A DNA stretch of 17,902 bases from Nitrososphaerota archaeon (GTDB lineage: Archaea > Thermoproteota > Nitrososphaeria > Nitrososphaerales > UBA183), in contig JAPCJN010000002.1 of assembly GCA_027886925.1 (NCBI GenBank), positions 11,640 through 29,541 of the forward strand. Direction: 5' to 3'. Below, in pieces: positions 1-7,798 of the stretch (position 1 is the first letter of the stretch; each line of letters opens with the position of its first letter). A model generated the notes under the pieces. The model had not been told where the DNA came from, did not search any database, and was given only the letters and a program-made list of their open reading frames with translations. The position numbers and the translations under genes are program-made.

Positions 1-60
1 AAGCCAGCGAACCCCAGAAAGCCAGCGAACCCCAGAAAGCCAGCGAACCCCAGAAAGCCA
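1..60. repeat. 18-bp tandem direct repeat, 3 perfect copies plus a partial
   Basis: The unit aagccagcgaaccccaga occurs without mismatch at 1-18, 19-36 and 37-54, followed by the first six bases of a fourth copy at 55-60. The 18-bp unit keeps reading frame, so it would encode a six-residue repeat: KPANPR in frame 1, SQRTPE in frame 2 or ASEPQK in frame 3. All three frames are open across the array. It begins at the first base of the window, so the array may be longer to the left. It could be the disordered tail of an upstream protein, a non-coding array, or a contig edge that stopped in a repeat. There are no spacers, so it is not CRISPR. Confidence 0.9.
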
Positions 61-118
61 AGCCATCACGTCAGTAGGTCGGACTGAGGACCAGTCCGGA
101 AGGAACACGCAGGTATAG
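1..118 (+). other. possible 3' end of an upstream gene (unresolved frame)
   Basis: No TATA box is evident before kdpA, and the region is open in several frames from the left edge. Frame 2 carries three SQRTPE repeats plus about 20 further residues and stops at TAG 116-118, which overlaps the GTG start of kdpA by one base (TAGTG). This looks like translational coupling. Frame 1 (KPANPR repeats) stops at 85-87, and frame 3 (ASEPQK repeats, a composition typical of disordered tails) stops at 75-77. I cannot tell which frame, if any, is translated. If one is real, kdpA is not the first gene of its transcript. Confidence 0.25.
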
Positions 119-1797
119 TGGAGTTTGAATTCCTGATGATCGATGCCCTACAGGCGCTGTCAGTCGTCCTGATTGTTGGGGGGACGATGGGGGCTGCCTG
201 GCTGATTTCCCCGTTCGTCACTAGGGTCTACACGCGAGCGCCCAGTCGACTGGACCGAATCCTGACCCCCGCTGAGAACCTGGTATACAGGATTACTGGA
301 GTTAATGTCGACCACAACATGGGCTGGAAGGAGTACTTCTTGGCTGGATTGCTGGTAAACGTTGTGCAGATGGCGATAGCCTTCTTCATCCTGATTTATC
401 AGGGTGTCCTTCCGCTCAACCCGATGGGGTTCCCAGGCCTCAGCTGGGATCTTGCCTTCAATACCGTGATTTCGTTCGCGACGAACACCAATCTGCAGCA
501 CTATGCTGGAGAGGCCGCGCTGTCCTACCTCAGCCAGATGACCGCGATCCAGTTCCTCCAGTTCACCTCGGCCGCGACCGGGATATGCATGGGAGTCGCG
601 ATGGTCAGGGGATTCATCGTCGGCTCGCAGAACATGGGCAACTTCTATGTCGATTTTGTGCGGACATTGACCAGGATTCTGCTTCCTCTGTGTCTCGTAG
701 CCGCTGTCATCTTGGTATGGATGGGAGTGCCACAGACGATTTCAGGCTACCTTCCAGTGACCCCGATCGAAGGGGCCACTCAGACGATCCTCGTCGGACC
801 GGTAGCCTCCCTCGTCGCGATAATGCAATTAGGGACCAACGGAGGCGGCTACTACGGGGCAAACGCGGCTTATCCGTTCATGAACCCGAATCCTCAGTCT
901 GACATCTTCGAGATTTGTCTAATGCTGTTCTTGCCTACAGCGTTGGTCTTCGTCTTTGGAGAAATGCTCGGGAAGAGGCGCGAGTCGAGGCCGATTCTGA
1001 TAGGCGCATACGCCCTTTTTGTCATAGACCTGGTCATCGCCTTTGTTCCCGCGCTGCCGGGTGGGCAGGGCATAGAAGCCCGCATCGGTGGCTTTTACTC
1101 TGTCTTCTGGACCGTGGTGACCACGGCGGTGACGACGGGGTCGGTCAACACCACGCTTGCCGCGATGCACCCTCTCGTAGTCCTGGCGGCCTTCGTCGGG
1201 ATGCTCGTCCAGGCTACGCCCGGCGGCAAAGGCATCGGGCTCATGTACATGGTCATGTACGTCGTGATCACGGTATTCATCGTGGGGCTGATGTCTGGAC
1301 GGACCCCCGAGTACCTGGGGATCAAGGTGACGAGCCGCGACGTGAAGATCGTGATGGTCGCTTTCCTAGTCCATCCACTGATAATTCTCGTCCCAACCAT
1401 CATCGCCTATTCGAGCGGGGCGGTGGCCGCTATCGGCATAGGGAAAGACGCCGTCGGCTTCACCCAGATACTCTACGAGTACACGAGTTCAGCGGCGAAC
1501 AACGGCTCCGATTTCCTCGGCACGACGGCCAACACCCCGTTCTTCAACGTCTCGACCGCCATTGTGATCGCATTGGGCCGTTACGCTCCCATGGGGCTCC
1601 TCCTCGCCCTCGCGGGTTCGATGATCGGCAGGAAGAGGAGCGCCGAGGTAGGCGGACTGAAGACCGACAGCTTCGCGTTCTCGGCCGTCTTGGTTGGGAG
1701 CATCGTCATCCTCGTGGCACTGACGTTCTTCCCGTTCCTGGCGCTCGGACCAATTCTCTCCTACTTCCAGGGAAACGTGAACGGATTTGGACCGTGA
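118..1797 (+). CDS. kdpA: K+-transporting ATPase subunit A (KdpA)
   Basis: KdpA is the channel-like, K+-binding membrane subunit of the Kdp pump and belongs to the K+ transporter superfamily with four membrane-pore-membrane repeats. The 559 residues match the usual size (about 557 in E. coli). Four selectivity-filter loops are visible: SFATNTN near residue 119, GTNGGGYYGAN with Gly242-244, VTTGSVN with Gly341, and SSAANNGSDF with Gly463. The GRTPEYLG motif follows the third repeat. Many hydrophobic helices span the chain. In the third domain the loop at residues 363-377 (LVQATPGGKGIGLMY) differs from the bacterial GEVVFGGVGSGLYGM consensus as I remember it. The start is GTG; an in-frame ATG lies at 136. 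A GGAAGGA at 98-104 is a rather distant SD candidate. kdpB follows after one base. Confidence 0.96.
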   Translation: MEFEFLMIDALQALSVVLIVGGTMGAAWLISPFVTRVYTRAPSRLDRILTPAENLVYRITGVNVDHNMGWKEYFLAGLLVNVVQMAIAFFILIYQGVLPLNPMGFPGLSWDLAFNTVISFATNTNLQHYAGEAALSYLSQMTAIQFLQFTSAATGICMGVAMVRGFIVGSQNMGNFYVDFVRTLTRILLPLCLVAAVILVWMGVPQTISGYLPVTPIEGATQTILVGPVASLVAIMQLGTNGGGYYGANAAYPFMNPNPQSDIFEICLMLFLPTALVFVFGEMLGKRRESRPILIGAYALFVIDLVIAFVPALPGGQGIEARIGGFYSVFWTVVTTAVTTGSVNTTLAAMHPLVVLAAFVGMLVQATPGGKGIGLMYMVMYVVITVFIVGLMSGRTPEYLGIKVTSRDVKIVMVAFLVHPLIILVPTIIAYSSGAVAAIGIGKDAVGFTQILYEYTSSAANNGSDFLGTTANTPFFNVSTAIVIALGRYAPMGLLLALAGSMIGRKRSAEVGGLKTDSFAFSAVLVGSIVILVALTFFPFLALGPILSYFQGNVNGFGP

Positions 1798-1798
1798 T

Positions 1799-3946
1799 AT
1801 GGCAATGGAAGAGAACAAACCCGCTCGTCTGGCATATGGACGGCACGCATTCACCGGGAAGGTGCTCGTCGATTCCGCGGCGAGGCTCAGCCCTCTCGCG
1901 CTAACCTCAAACCCGGTGATGTTCATCGTCGAGGTGAGTTTCTTCATCGTCGCCTTGATGGCGATCTATCCACAGGGGTTCGTCCCTGTCGCCAGCCTCG
2001 GCGAGAGGAACTTCTACATCGAAGTGGCCTTCATCTTGCTCATCACGGTGTGGTTCAGCACGCTCTCCGACGCTCTCGCTGAGCAGCAGGCGAAGAACAC
2101 GGCGAAAAGCCTCCGGAAGCTCGAGTCTGAAGTTCCGAGCAAGAAACTGGTCACCGAAGGCTGGGCCCGGAAGGTGCTGCTGACTTCGTCCACGGAGCTA
2201 CGCAAGGGAGACCTGATCTTGATCGAGAAGGGAGACATCGTCTCCCTAGATTCCGAGGTCCTCGAAGGGATCGCGATGGTGGACGAGTCGCTTCTCACCG
2301 GCGAGTCGGCGTCCGTAAAGAAGGCGCCGGGCGACGCGCTCATCGGCGGTTCTCGGGTGGTGAGCGACACACTGACTGCGAGGGTCACCGCGAACCCCGG
2401 CGAGACTTACATAGACCAGATGATCAAGATGGTAGAGTCGTCGAAGAGGCCCAAGACCCCGAACGAGCAGGCCGTCACCATGGTCCTTCTCGGCCTCACG
2501 GCAATCTTCACCGTCATCGTCCTCTCTCTGCTCGGGCTCTCGGTGACTTTGGGCTTGGGAGGGGACTTGTCTGTCTTGATCGCCCTTTACGTCTGCCTGC
2601 TTCCCACGACGATAGGCGCGCTTCTTCCGGCGATAGGCCTCTCCGGGATATCTAGGCTCTACGCGAGGAAGATAGTCGCAAAGTCTGGCAGAGCGATAGA
2701 GACCGCGGGAGACGCCGACGTCATCCTGCTGGACAAGACCGGGACGATCACGGTGGGCAACCGCCGGGCAATCGAATTCATCCCATTCGAGGGCTTCTCC
2801 GAGAGGGAAGTCGGCGAGGCGGCTTTCCTTTCGTCCTGGTATGACGACACCCCAGAAGGGCGGAGCATAATCAATCTGGCATACGAAAGAGGATTTGTTC
2901 CTAGAGAGTTGAACTCCCTCGCGCTGTCGCAGGTGCAGGAGTTCTCGGCGACCACGCGAACGAGCGGAGTCAAGATATCGCAGGGGACTGGCTTTGTCCC
3001 TTCGAAGGCTTACGAAGCGGGCGAAGGGAGGATGAGGTTTAGCAGGAAATCGGCTTCTTGGGGAAACGAAGGGGAGAATCGGACGACCGAGCTCGAGATC
3101 GTGAAGGGCGCGCCTGACTCGATAAAGAAGCTGATCACCTCCCCTCAACTTAGCTTCGATTCGATCGCCGACAGGATCGCCTCAGAAGGCGATACGCCGA
3201 TGGCGATTTCCAGGAACGGCGAAGCGATAGGACTGATCAGACTGAAGGACGTCCTCAAGACCGGGATCAAGGAGAAGATCCAGGCGGTGAAGACGATGGG
3301 CATCCGCCCTATGATGATCACAGGAGACCAACCCCTCACGGCGGCCAGCATCGCGGCAGAGGTGGGGATCGACGAGTTCATCCCCCGGGCCAAGCCGGAG
3401 GACAAGTTCGGGATAGTCCAGAAGGAGCAACGCGACGGAAAGATCGTCGCGATGATAGGGGATGGGACTAACGACGCGCCGGCGCTCGCTGTCGCGGACG
3501 TAGGCCTCGCAATGAACTCGGGCACGGAGGCTGCGAAGGAGGCGGCGAACATGGTCGATCTCGAATCGAACCCGGCGAAGATAATCGACGTCGTCCTGCT
3601 GGGCAAGCAGCTGCTGATGACCCGCGGAGCGGTGACGGCGTTCAGCATCGCGAACGACGTAGCAAAGTACTTCGCAATAATGCCGGTGCTTTTCGCCACG
3701 ACCATCCCCCAACTTCAAAGCCTCAACGTACTGCAGCTCGGCCTCAGCAGCGCCGTCCTTTCTGCCCTGATTTTCAACGCGGTCGTTATCCCATTCTTGA
3801 TTCCTCTGGCGATGAAAGGCGTCGGCTTTAGGCCCTCGGACACAATGACGATATTCCTTCGGAACGTGCTTGTCTACGGGGTCGGCGGCGTGGTCGTCCC
3901 ATTCGTTGGAATCAAGGCGATAGACGTGCTGATCTCGTTCTTGTAG
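1799..3946 (+). CDS. kdpB: K+-transporting P-type ATPase subunit B (KdpB)
   Basis: KdpB is the ATP-hydrolysing subunit that energises K+ uptake through KdpA. Numbering from ATG 1799 (715 residues), the P-type motifs are TGES with Ser170, the phosphorylated Asp312 in DKTGT, and GDGTNDAP with Asp555. The membrane dipole pair of E. coli KdpB (Asp583/Lys586) is kept as Asp620/Lys623 in FSIANDVAKYF. In the nucleotide-binding domain, Phe382 (FSATTRTSG) and Lys436 (VKGAPDS) match E. coli Phe377 and Lys395 but lie 54 rather than 18 residues apart, an insertion of about 36 residues. This accounts for the length over the E. coli protein (682). ATG 1799 starts one base after the kdpA stop. The frame extends back to TTG 1787 inside kdpA, and ATG 1805 is also possible. 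Confidence 0.96.
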   Translation: MAMEENKPARLAYGRHAFTGKVLVDSAARLSPLALTSNPVMFIVEVSFFIVALMAIYPQGFVPVASLGERNFYIEVAFILLITVWFSTLSDALAEQQAKNTAKSLRKLESEVPSKKLVTEGWARKVLLTSSTELRKGDLILIEKGDIVSLDSEVLEGIAMVDESLLTGESASVKKAPGDALIGGSRVVSDTLTARVTANPGETYIDQMIKMVESSKRPKTPNEQAVTMVLLGLTAIFTVIVLSLLGLSVTLGLGGDLSVLIALYVCLLPTTIGALLPAIGLSGISRLYARKIVAKSGRAIETAGDADVILLDKTGTITVGNRRAIEFIPFEGFSEREVGEAAFLSSWYDDTPEGRSIINLAYERGFVPRELNSLALSQVQEFSATTRTSGVKISQGTGFVPSKAYEAGEGRMRFSRKSASWGNEGENRTTELEIVKGAPDSIKKLITSPQLSFDSIADRIASEGDTPMAISRNGEAIGLIRLKDVLKTGIKEKIQAVKTMGIRPMMITGDQPLTAASIAAEVGIDEFIPRAKPEDKFGIVQKEQRDGKIVAMIGDGTNDAPALAVADVGLAMNSGTEAAKEAANMVDLESNPAKIIDVVLLGKQLLMTRGAVTAFSIANDVAKYFAIMPVLFATTIPQLQSLNVLQLGLSSAVLSALIFNAVVIPFLIPLAMKGVGFRPSDTMTIFLRNVLVYGVGGVVVPFVGIKAIDVLISFL

Positions 3947-3957
3947 GTGGACTGAAA

Positions 3958-4431
3958 ATGGATATTTCGAGATCAGAATCGGGAGAAGGGAAGGCGAACT
4001 ACAAGCCGATATTCACGATAGCGCTGATCTCTCTCGTCTTGTGTGGAGTGCTCTTCCCTCTTTTGTTGACCGGGGTGGCGCAGGTCTTGTTCCCGTACCA
4101 GGCAAACGGAGAGATAGTCCAACTCAACGGTCACAGCATAGGTTCGAGCCTGATAGCGGAGAACTTCACCCTCCCGATCTTCTTCCATTCCCGAGCCCCG
4201 AGCGACTCCGCGTCGGGGGTGGACCCCGATGTCACCCTTCAGGCTGCGGACGCGCAGGTTGCAAGGATAAGCGACGCCACGGGCATCCCCTCCACCGCTC
4301 TGGAGGCGGTCGTCCACCAAAACATCGAGGGTGTGTGGTGGGTGTTCGGCAGCCCGTACGTAAACGTCCAGAAGGTGAACCTCGCTCTGATAACCGAGTT
4401 CCCGTCCGTCTACAAGAACTTCACTGGCTAG
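3958..4431 (+). CDS. kdpC: K+-transporting ATPase subunit C (KdpC)
   Basis: KdpC is the single-span accessory subunit that stabilises the KdpA-KdpB complex and raises ATP affinity. The N-terminus has one hydrophobic segment at about residues 18-42 (FTIALISLVLCGVLFPLLLT), then the family motifs QANGEIV, GSSLIAENF, FFHSRAPS, SASGVDPDV, QVARIS and VNLALI. At 157 residues it is shorter than E. coli KdpC (190); most of the missing part lies between the FHSRPS-like and SASG motifs. A good SD, AGGTGG at 3945-3950, overlaps the kdpB stop and sits 7 bases before the ATG. The stop TAG at 4429-4431 overlaps the stop of the opposing gene within CTAG. No kdpD, kdpE or kdpF is visible nearby. Confidence 0.95.
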   Translation: MDISRSESGEGKANYKPIFTIALISLVLCGVLFPLLLTGVAQVLFPYQANGEIVQLNGHSIGSSLIAENFTLPIFFHSRAPSDSASGVDPDVTLQAADAQVARISDATGIPSTALEAVVHQNIEGVWWVFGSPYVNVQKVNLALITEFPSVYKNFTG

Positions 4432-4748
4432 TGCTGCTGCGCTCTCTTCGCCTTGCGCTTTCTCTTTTCCGCTTCCAATTTCAGCTTCTTCGCCTTTAGC
4501 TCCTTCTTCTTCTGTTCATATGTGCCGAGAGGCGCGTCGCTCTCGATGAACCCGTGAGCAATCGTGATTATGTTGCGGACGAGCTTCTTCGTCTCAGCGT
4601 CGTTTTTCCAGACGACCACCTGGAGGTTCCTTCTGTCGAGCTTCTCTAATCCCGGCGGCTTTCGCATCTTCTTTATCTCATCGAGCGCGTGGTCGAGGGC
4701 GTATTCGTTCCCGAAAAGACCGCGGACCTCCCAATCTCCGGCCTCCAT
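4428..4748 (-). CDS. small hypothetical protein with Lys-rich C-terminal tail
   Basis: I do not recognise this family. From ATG 4748 the product is 106 residues. The first ~75 look like a small alpha/beta domain (GDWEVRGLFGNEYALDHALD, then LDRRNLQVVVWKND and LVRNIITIAHGFIES). The last ~30 are a highly charged Lys/Arg/Glu helix (KKKELKAKKLKLEAEKRKRK), perhaps a coiled coil or nucleic-acid-binding tail. No signal peptide or membrane span is seen. The frame stays open upstream to 4982, but that part overlaps the aconitase promoter and coding start and has unnatural composition, so 4748 is preferred; ATG 4844 is an alternative. It converges on kdpC with overlapping stops and diverges from aconitase. 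TTATC at 4773-4777 (minus strand) is a weak TATA candidate for a leaderless transcript. The domain continuity argues that it is real, but its role is unknown. Confidence 0.65.
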   Translation of the reverse strand: MEAGDWEVRGLFGNEYALDHALDEIKKMRKPPGLEKLDRRNLQVVVWKNDAETKKLVRNIITIAHGFIESDAPLGTYEQKKKELKAKKLKLEAEKRKRKAKRAQQH

Positions 4749-4843
4749 TTTTTGCCAGCACCGCTGCCAGCAGATAACAGCATTAGAACTTTCGGAAAAC
4801 GAGGAGCCGAGCTGTGAGTTTCGCCCATCATCCGGCTCATGCA

Positions 4844-4850
4844 TTAAATA
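4844..4850 (+). promoter_or_regulatory. TATA box of the aconitase gene (leaderless promoter)
   Basis: TTAAATA is centred 26 bases before the ATG at 4873, the usual archaeal distance from TATA box to transcription start. Transcription should therefore begin at or within a base or two of the ATG. No SD is present in the AT-rich stretch before the start, in agreement with a leaderless mRNA. The motif is AT-symmetric enough that it might also serve the opposite strand. Confidence 0.6.
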
Positions 4851-4872
4851 GCCCCTCAAACTCGAATTTTTT

Positions 4873-7626
4873 ATGGCAAGCGGCGAAAAATCCTTTGATT
4901 TTGCCCTCGACCGGATGGATACCCATAGAGGAAGGGCGGACTTTTGCAACCTGAGGAAGGTCTCTGAGAGGGGGCACGACATCGGCCGCCTCCCTTACTC
5001 CATCAAGATACTCCTAGAGAACTCCATCCGACATTCGACGACGGTCGAGGGCGCGACCGAGGCGGCGAACCGCCTCCTGGAATGGCCGAAAAGCGTCAAC
5101 TCCGAATTCCCTTTCATGCCCTACAGGGTCCTCTTGCAGGATTACACAGGCGTCCCGCTCATCGTCGACCTCGCGGCGATGAGGGACGCGATGGCCAGAA
5201 GAGGGAAAGACCCGCGCAAGATCAACTCCATCGCCTCACTTGACCTGGTCATCGACCACTCACTTCAGGTCGACCGCTGGGGGACAGAGATATCTCTAGA
5301 GTACAACATCGAGAAAGAGTACGAGAGGAATTCGGAAAGATATGCCCTCCTGAAATGGGCGCAAGACTCCTTCGAGAACATGAGGGTCTTCCCGCCGGGG
5401 AAGGGGATCTGCCATCAGGTCAACCTCGAATACCTTTCGACCGTCGTGGCAGTGGGCCAGAGAGATGGAAGACGATTCGTGTCCCCAGACACGCTCGTAG
5501 GGACGGACTCTCACACCCCGATGGTGAACGGCCTCGGGGTCCTTGGATGGGGGGTCGGAGGCATCGAGGCGGAAGCGGTCATGCTCGGCGAGCCATACCA
5601 CATGCCGATACCGAGAGTCGTCGGGGTCAAGCTCAAGGGCGAACTGCACGAGGGGGTCACGCCTACGGACCTTGTGCTCACGGTCACCGAGCTCCTGAGG
5701 GACATGAACGTCGTGGATGCCTTTGTAGAATACTTCGGAGAGGGGTATTCGCGGCTCTCGGTCCCTGACCGTGCTACTCTGGGCAACATGTCGCCGGAGT
5801 ATGGCGCGACGGTCGGGTTCTCGCCAGTCGACAAGGCCACGTTGCGCTATCTCTTGGACACGGGCAGGGGCGAAGCGCAGGTCAGGCTCGTCGAAGAGTA
5901 CTGCAGGCTGCAAGGTCTTTTCGTCACCCCCGAATCGAGAGACCCGAGTTATTCCGAGGTGCTCGAGGTCGACATGGGCAAGATCGAGCCCTCCATCGCC
6001 GGCCCAAGGAACCCAGAGGAGAGGAGAGCTCTGCGAGGCGTCGCCTCCTTCGCCAGGACGCTCCTTGAGGAGCAAGCGAAGATGCGAAAGGCCGGAGGCC
6101 GCGGCCCTTCGATCCCCATCTCGACAGGAGGGACAGTGGAGCGGCAGGACAAGCAATTGATCCTCCAAGGGAAGGAGCCCATGGGGAGCTCTGAGGGACT
6201 CAGGGACGGGTCGGTCATCATCGCCGCCATAACGAGCTGCACCAACACGTCGAACCCGACAGTGATGATCGGCGCAGGCTTGGTGGCTCGGAACGCGGTC
6301 CGAAAAGGGTTGACGCCGAAGCCATTCGTAAAATGCAGCCTCGCGCCAGGTTCGACCGTCGTCAAGGACTACCTTGAAGGTTCGGGCCTGCTAACATACC
6401 TCGACCAGCTCGGGTTCAACGTCGTCGGATACGGGTGCACCACGTGCATTGGCAACAGCGGCCCGCTGGCGCCCGAGGTAGAGGATAGAATCAAGGAGAA
6501 AGACCTCTACACCGTCGCCGTCCTCAGCGGGAACAGGAACTTCGACGGACGCATCAACCCGCTAGCGAAGGGCGCCTTCCTCATGTCCCCCATGCTCGTG
6601 GTCGGCTATGCGTTGGCAGGGAACGTGGACTTCGACTTCTTCAAAGACTCGCTAGGCACTGGGAAGGACGACGGCAAGCCGGTCTACCTGAAGGACCTCT
6701 GGCCCAGCCTCGCGGAGATCGCAGACGTGGCGGAAAAATCGCTGAGCAGCGACCTCTACAAGAAGAGATACGCGGAGGCGCTCGTCGGAGACGAGATGTG
6801 GAACTCCCTCTCATCCAAGTCCAGCGAGACCTTTCCCTGGGACGAGTCGTCCACATACGTCAGGCATCCTCCTTGGTTCACGTCAGGCGACGGAGGGCCG
6901 AGAGCCAAAGACGACGCCAAAGCGGACATCGAGGGTGCACGGGTGCTTGCGATGTTCGAGGACAAGATCACGACAGACCACATCTCTCCCGCGGGTGCGA
7001 TACCCATCGACAGCCCAGCGGGCGAGTATCTCTTGGACCACGGCGTCGACATGCCACATTTCAGCTCGTACGGCTCCAGGAGAGGGAACCACGAAGTGAT
7101 GGTCAGGGGAGGTTTCAGCAACATCCGCCTCAAGAACCTACTCGCAGACGGCAAGATCGGCGGGTACACCAGGCACTTTCCGAGCGACGAGGTGATGCCG
7201 ATCTACGACGCCTCTGTGAAATACAAGGAGCAAGGAGTGCCGTTGATCGTGCTGGCCGGCAAGCAGTACGGGGCGGGAAGCTCGCGGGACTGGGCGGCGA
7301 AGGCCCCGAAGCTCCTCGGAGTCAGGGCGGTGATCGCAGAGAGCTTCGAGAGGATTCACAGGAGCAACCTCGTTGCCATTGGCGTCCTCCCCCTGGAATT
7401 CGCATGGGGACAGGGCGCCAAGGTGCTTGGGCTCAAAGGCGACGAGGTCTACACAATCGAGGGGATGAGGGGGCTGAAACCGGGAGCGGCCTTGAAGGTC
7501 ACCGCGAAATCAGGAGAAAAAGTCGTGGAGTTTCAGGTCAAGGCAAGGATAGACAACGCGGCAGAGGCGAAGTACTACGAGAGCGGAGGAGTCCTTCCCT
7601 ATGTGTTCGGACGGCTCTCGAGCTAA
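4873..7626 (+). CDS. acnA: aconitate hydratase (aconitase, AcnA type)
   Basis: This cytosolic [4Fe-4S] enzyme interconverts citrate and isocitrate through cis-aconitate in the TCA cycle. The 917 residues are close to AcnA/IRP1-type enzymes (about 890-900). Cluster ligands are Cys456 in TSCTNTSNP and Cys522 and Cys525 in GCTTCIGN. Other family motifs include GTDSHTPMVNGLGVLGWGVG and EAVMLGEPY in the N-terminal part. The C-terminal swivel domain has DKITTDHISPAG, GSSRDWAAK (Ser803-Lys810) and AESFERIHRSNL. Most AcnA proteins have Gly after that Lys; here it is Ala811. The start is ATG with a TATA box 26 bases upstream, so the mRNA is probably leaderless. It stands alone: a divergent small gene lies upstream and the RNA polymerase operon has its own promoter downstream. 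Confidence 0.96.
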   Translation: MASGEKSFDFALDRMDTHRGRADFCNLRKVSERGHDIGRLPYSIKILLENSIRHSTTVEGATEAANRLLEWPKSVNSEFPFMPYRVLLQDYTGVPLIVDLAAMRDAMARRGKDPRKINSIASLDLVIDHSLQVDRWGTEISLEYNIEKEYERNSERYALLKWAQDSFENMRVFPPGKGICHQVNLEYLSTVVAVGQRDGRRFVSPDTLVGTDSHTPMVNGLGVLGWGVGGIEAEAVMLGEPYHMPIPRVVGVKLKGELHEGVTPTDLVLTVTELLRDMNVVDAFVEYFGEGYSRLSVPDRATLGNMSPEYGATVGFSPVDKATLRYLLDTGRGEAQVRLVEEYCRLQGLFVTPESRDPSYSEVLEVDMGKIEPSIAGPRNPEERRALRGVASFARTLLEEQAKMRKAGGRGPSIPISTGGTVERQDKQLILQGKEPMGSSEGLRDGSVIIAAITSCTNTSNPTVMIGAGLVARNAVRKGLTPKPFVKCSLAPGSTVVKDYLEGSGLLTYLDQLGFNVVGYGCTTCIGNSGPLAPEVEDRIKEKDLYTVAVLSGNRNFDGRINPLAKGAFLMSPMLVVGYALAGNVDFDFFKDSLGTGKDDGKPVYLKDLWPSLAEIADVAEKSLSSDLYKKRYAEALVGDEMWNSLSSKSSETFPWDESSTYVRHPPWFTSGDGGPRAKDDAKADIEGARVLAMFEDKITTDHISPAGAIPIDSPAGEYLLDHGVDMPHFSSYGSRRGNHEVMVRGGFSNIRLKNLLADGKIGGYTRHFPSDEVMPIYDASVKYKEQGVPLIVLAGKQYGAGSSRDWAAKAPKLLGVRAVIAESFERIHRSNLVAIGVLPLEFAWGQGAKVLGLKGDEVYTIEGMRGLKPGAALKVTAKSGEKVVEFQVKARIDNAAEAKYYESGGVLPYVFGRLSS

Positions 7627-7752
7627 AAGAGCCCCGTGACCTCCTCGCCGCCATTCGCCAGAAAAAAGGGAGCCGTCCGTCCCTCCATAACTAGGGCGTC
7701 TGTCATCAAGCTCGGCTCCTGAAGAATCTGAGCAAAACCACACGCACAATTC

Positions 7753-7760
7753 TTAAATAA
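7753..7760 (+). promoter_or_regulatory. TATA box of the rpoH-rpoB-rpoA operon
   Basis: TTAAATAA lies in a 221-bp gap between acnA and rpoH. Transcription should start about 25 bases downstream, near 7780-7784, giving a leader of roughly 65 bases before rpoH. The rest of the gap (7627-7740) shows no gene, tRNA or clear terminator; a weak GGGA/TCCC hairpin at about 7667-7684 is the only structure I noticed there. Confidence 0.6.
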
Positions 7761-7798
7761 CTCCGGCTGGCACGTAGTTTTTGGGTCCTTTAGAGTGT

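Noticed and set aside
1..60. Possible CRISPR array at the left edge
   Set aside because: The 18-bp units are directly adjacent with no spacers, so they are simple tandem repeats.
915..1904. 329-codon open frame on the plus strand inside kdpA
   Set aside because: It lies in a second frame of kdpA; the translation is Arg/His/Pro-rich without domain patterns and it runs into kdpB. It is a shadow of GC-rich coding sequence.
2246..3148. 300-codon open frame on the minus strand opposite kdpB
   Set aside because: It is antisense to an intact, motif-complete KdpB. Its translation is rich in Arg, Asp and His in the way of GC-rich shadow frames, with no recognisable domain.
4564..4851. 95-codon plus-strand frame opposite the small hypothetical gene
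   Set aside because: It has Phe/Ser-rich shadow composition. The minus-strand reading has a more natural sequence with a clear domain and charged tail, so that strand was chosen.
4749..4982. N-terminal extension of the small minus-strand gene up to 4982
   Set aside because: It would overlap the aconitase start and promoter, and its residues look unlike the rest of the protein; ATG 4748 gives a cleaner protein.
5296..6168. 290-codon minus-strand frame opposite aconitase, and a similar one opposite rpoB (10306-11178)
   Set aside because: Both lie fully antisense to conserved genes, have shadow-type composition and lack promoters or SD sequences.
7627..7752. tRNA or other structured RNA in the gap after aconitase
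   Set aside because: I found no T-loop consensus, acceptor pairing or long stem; only a weak 4-bp hairpin is present.
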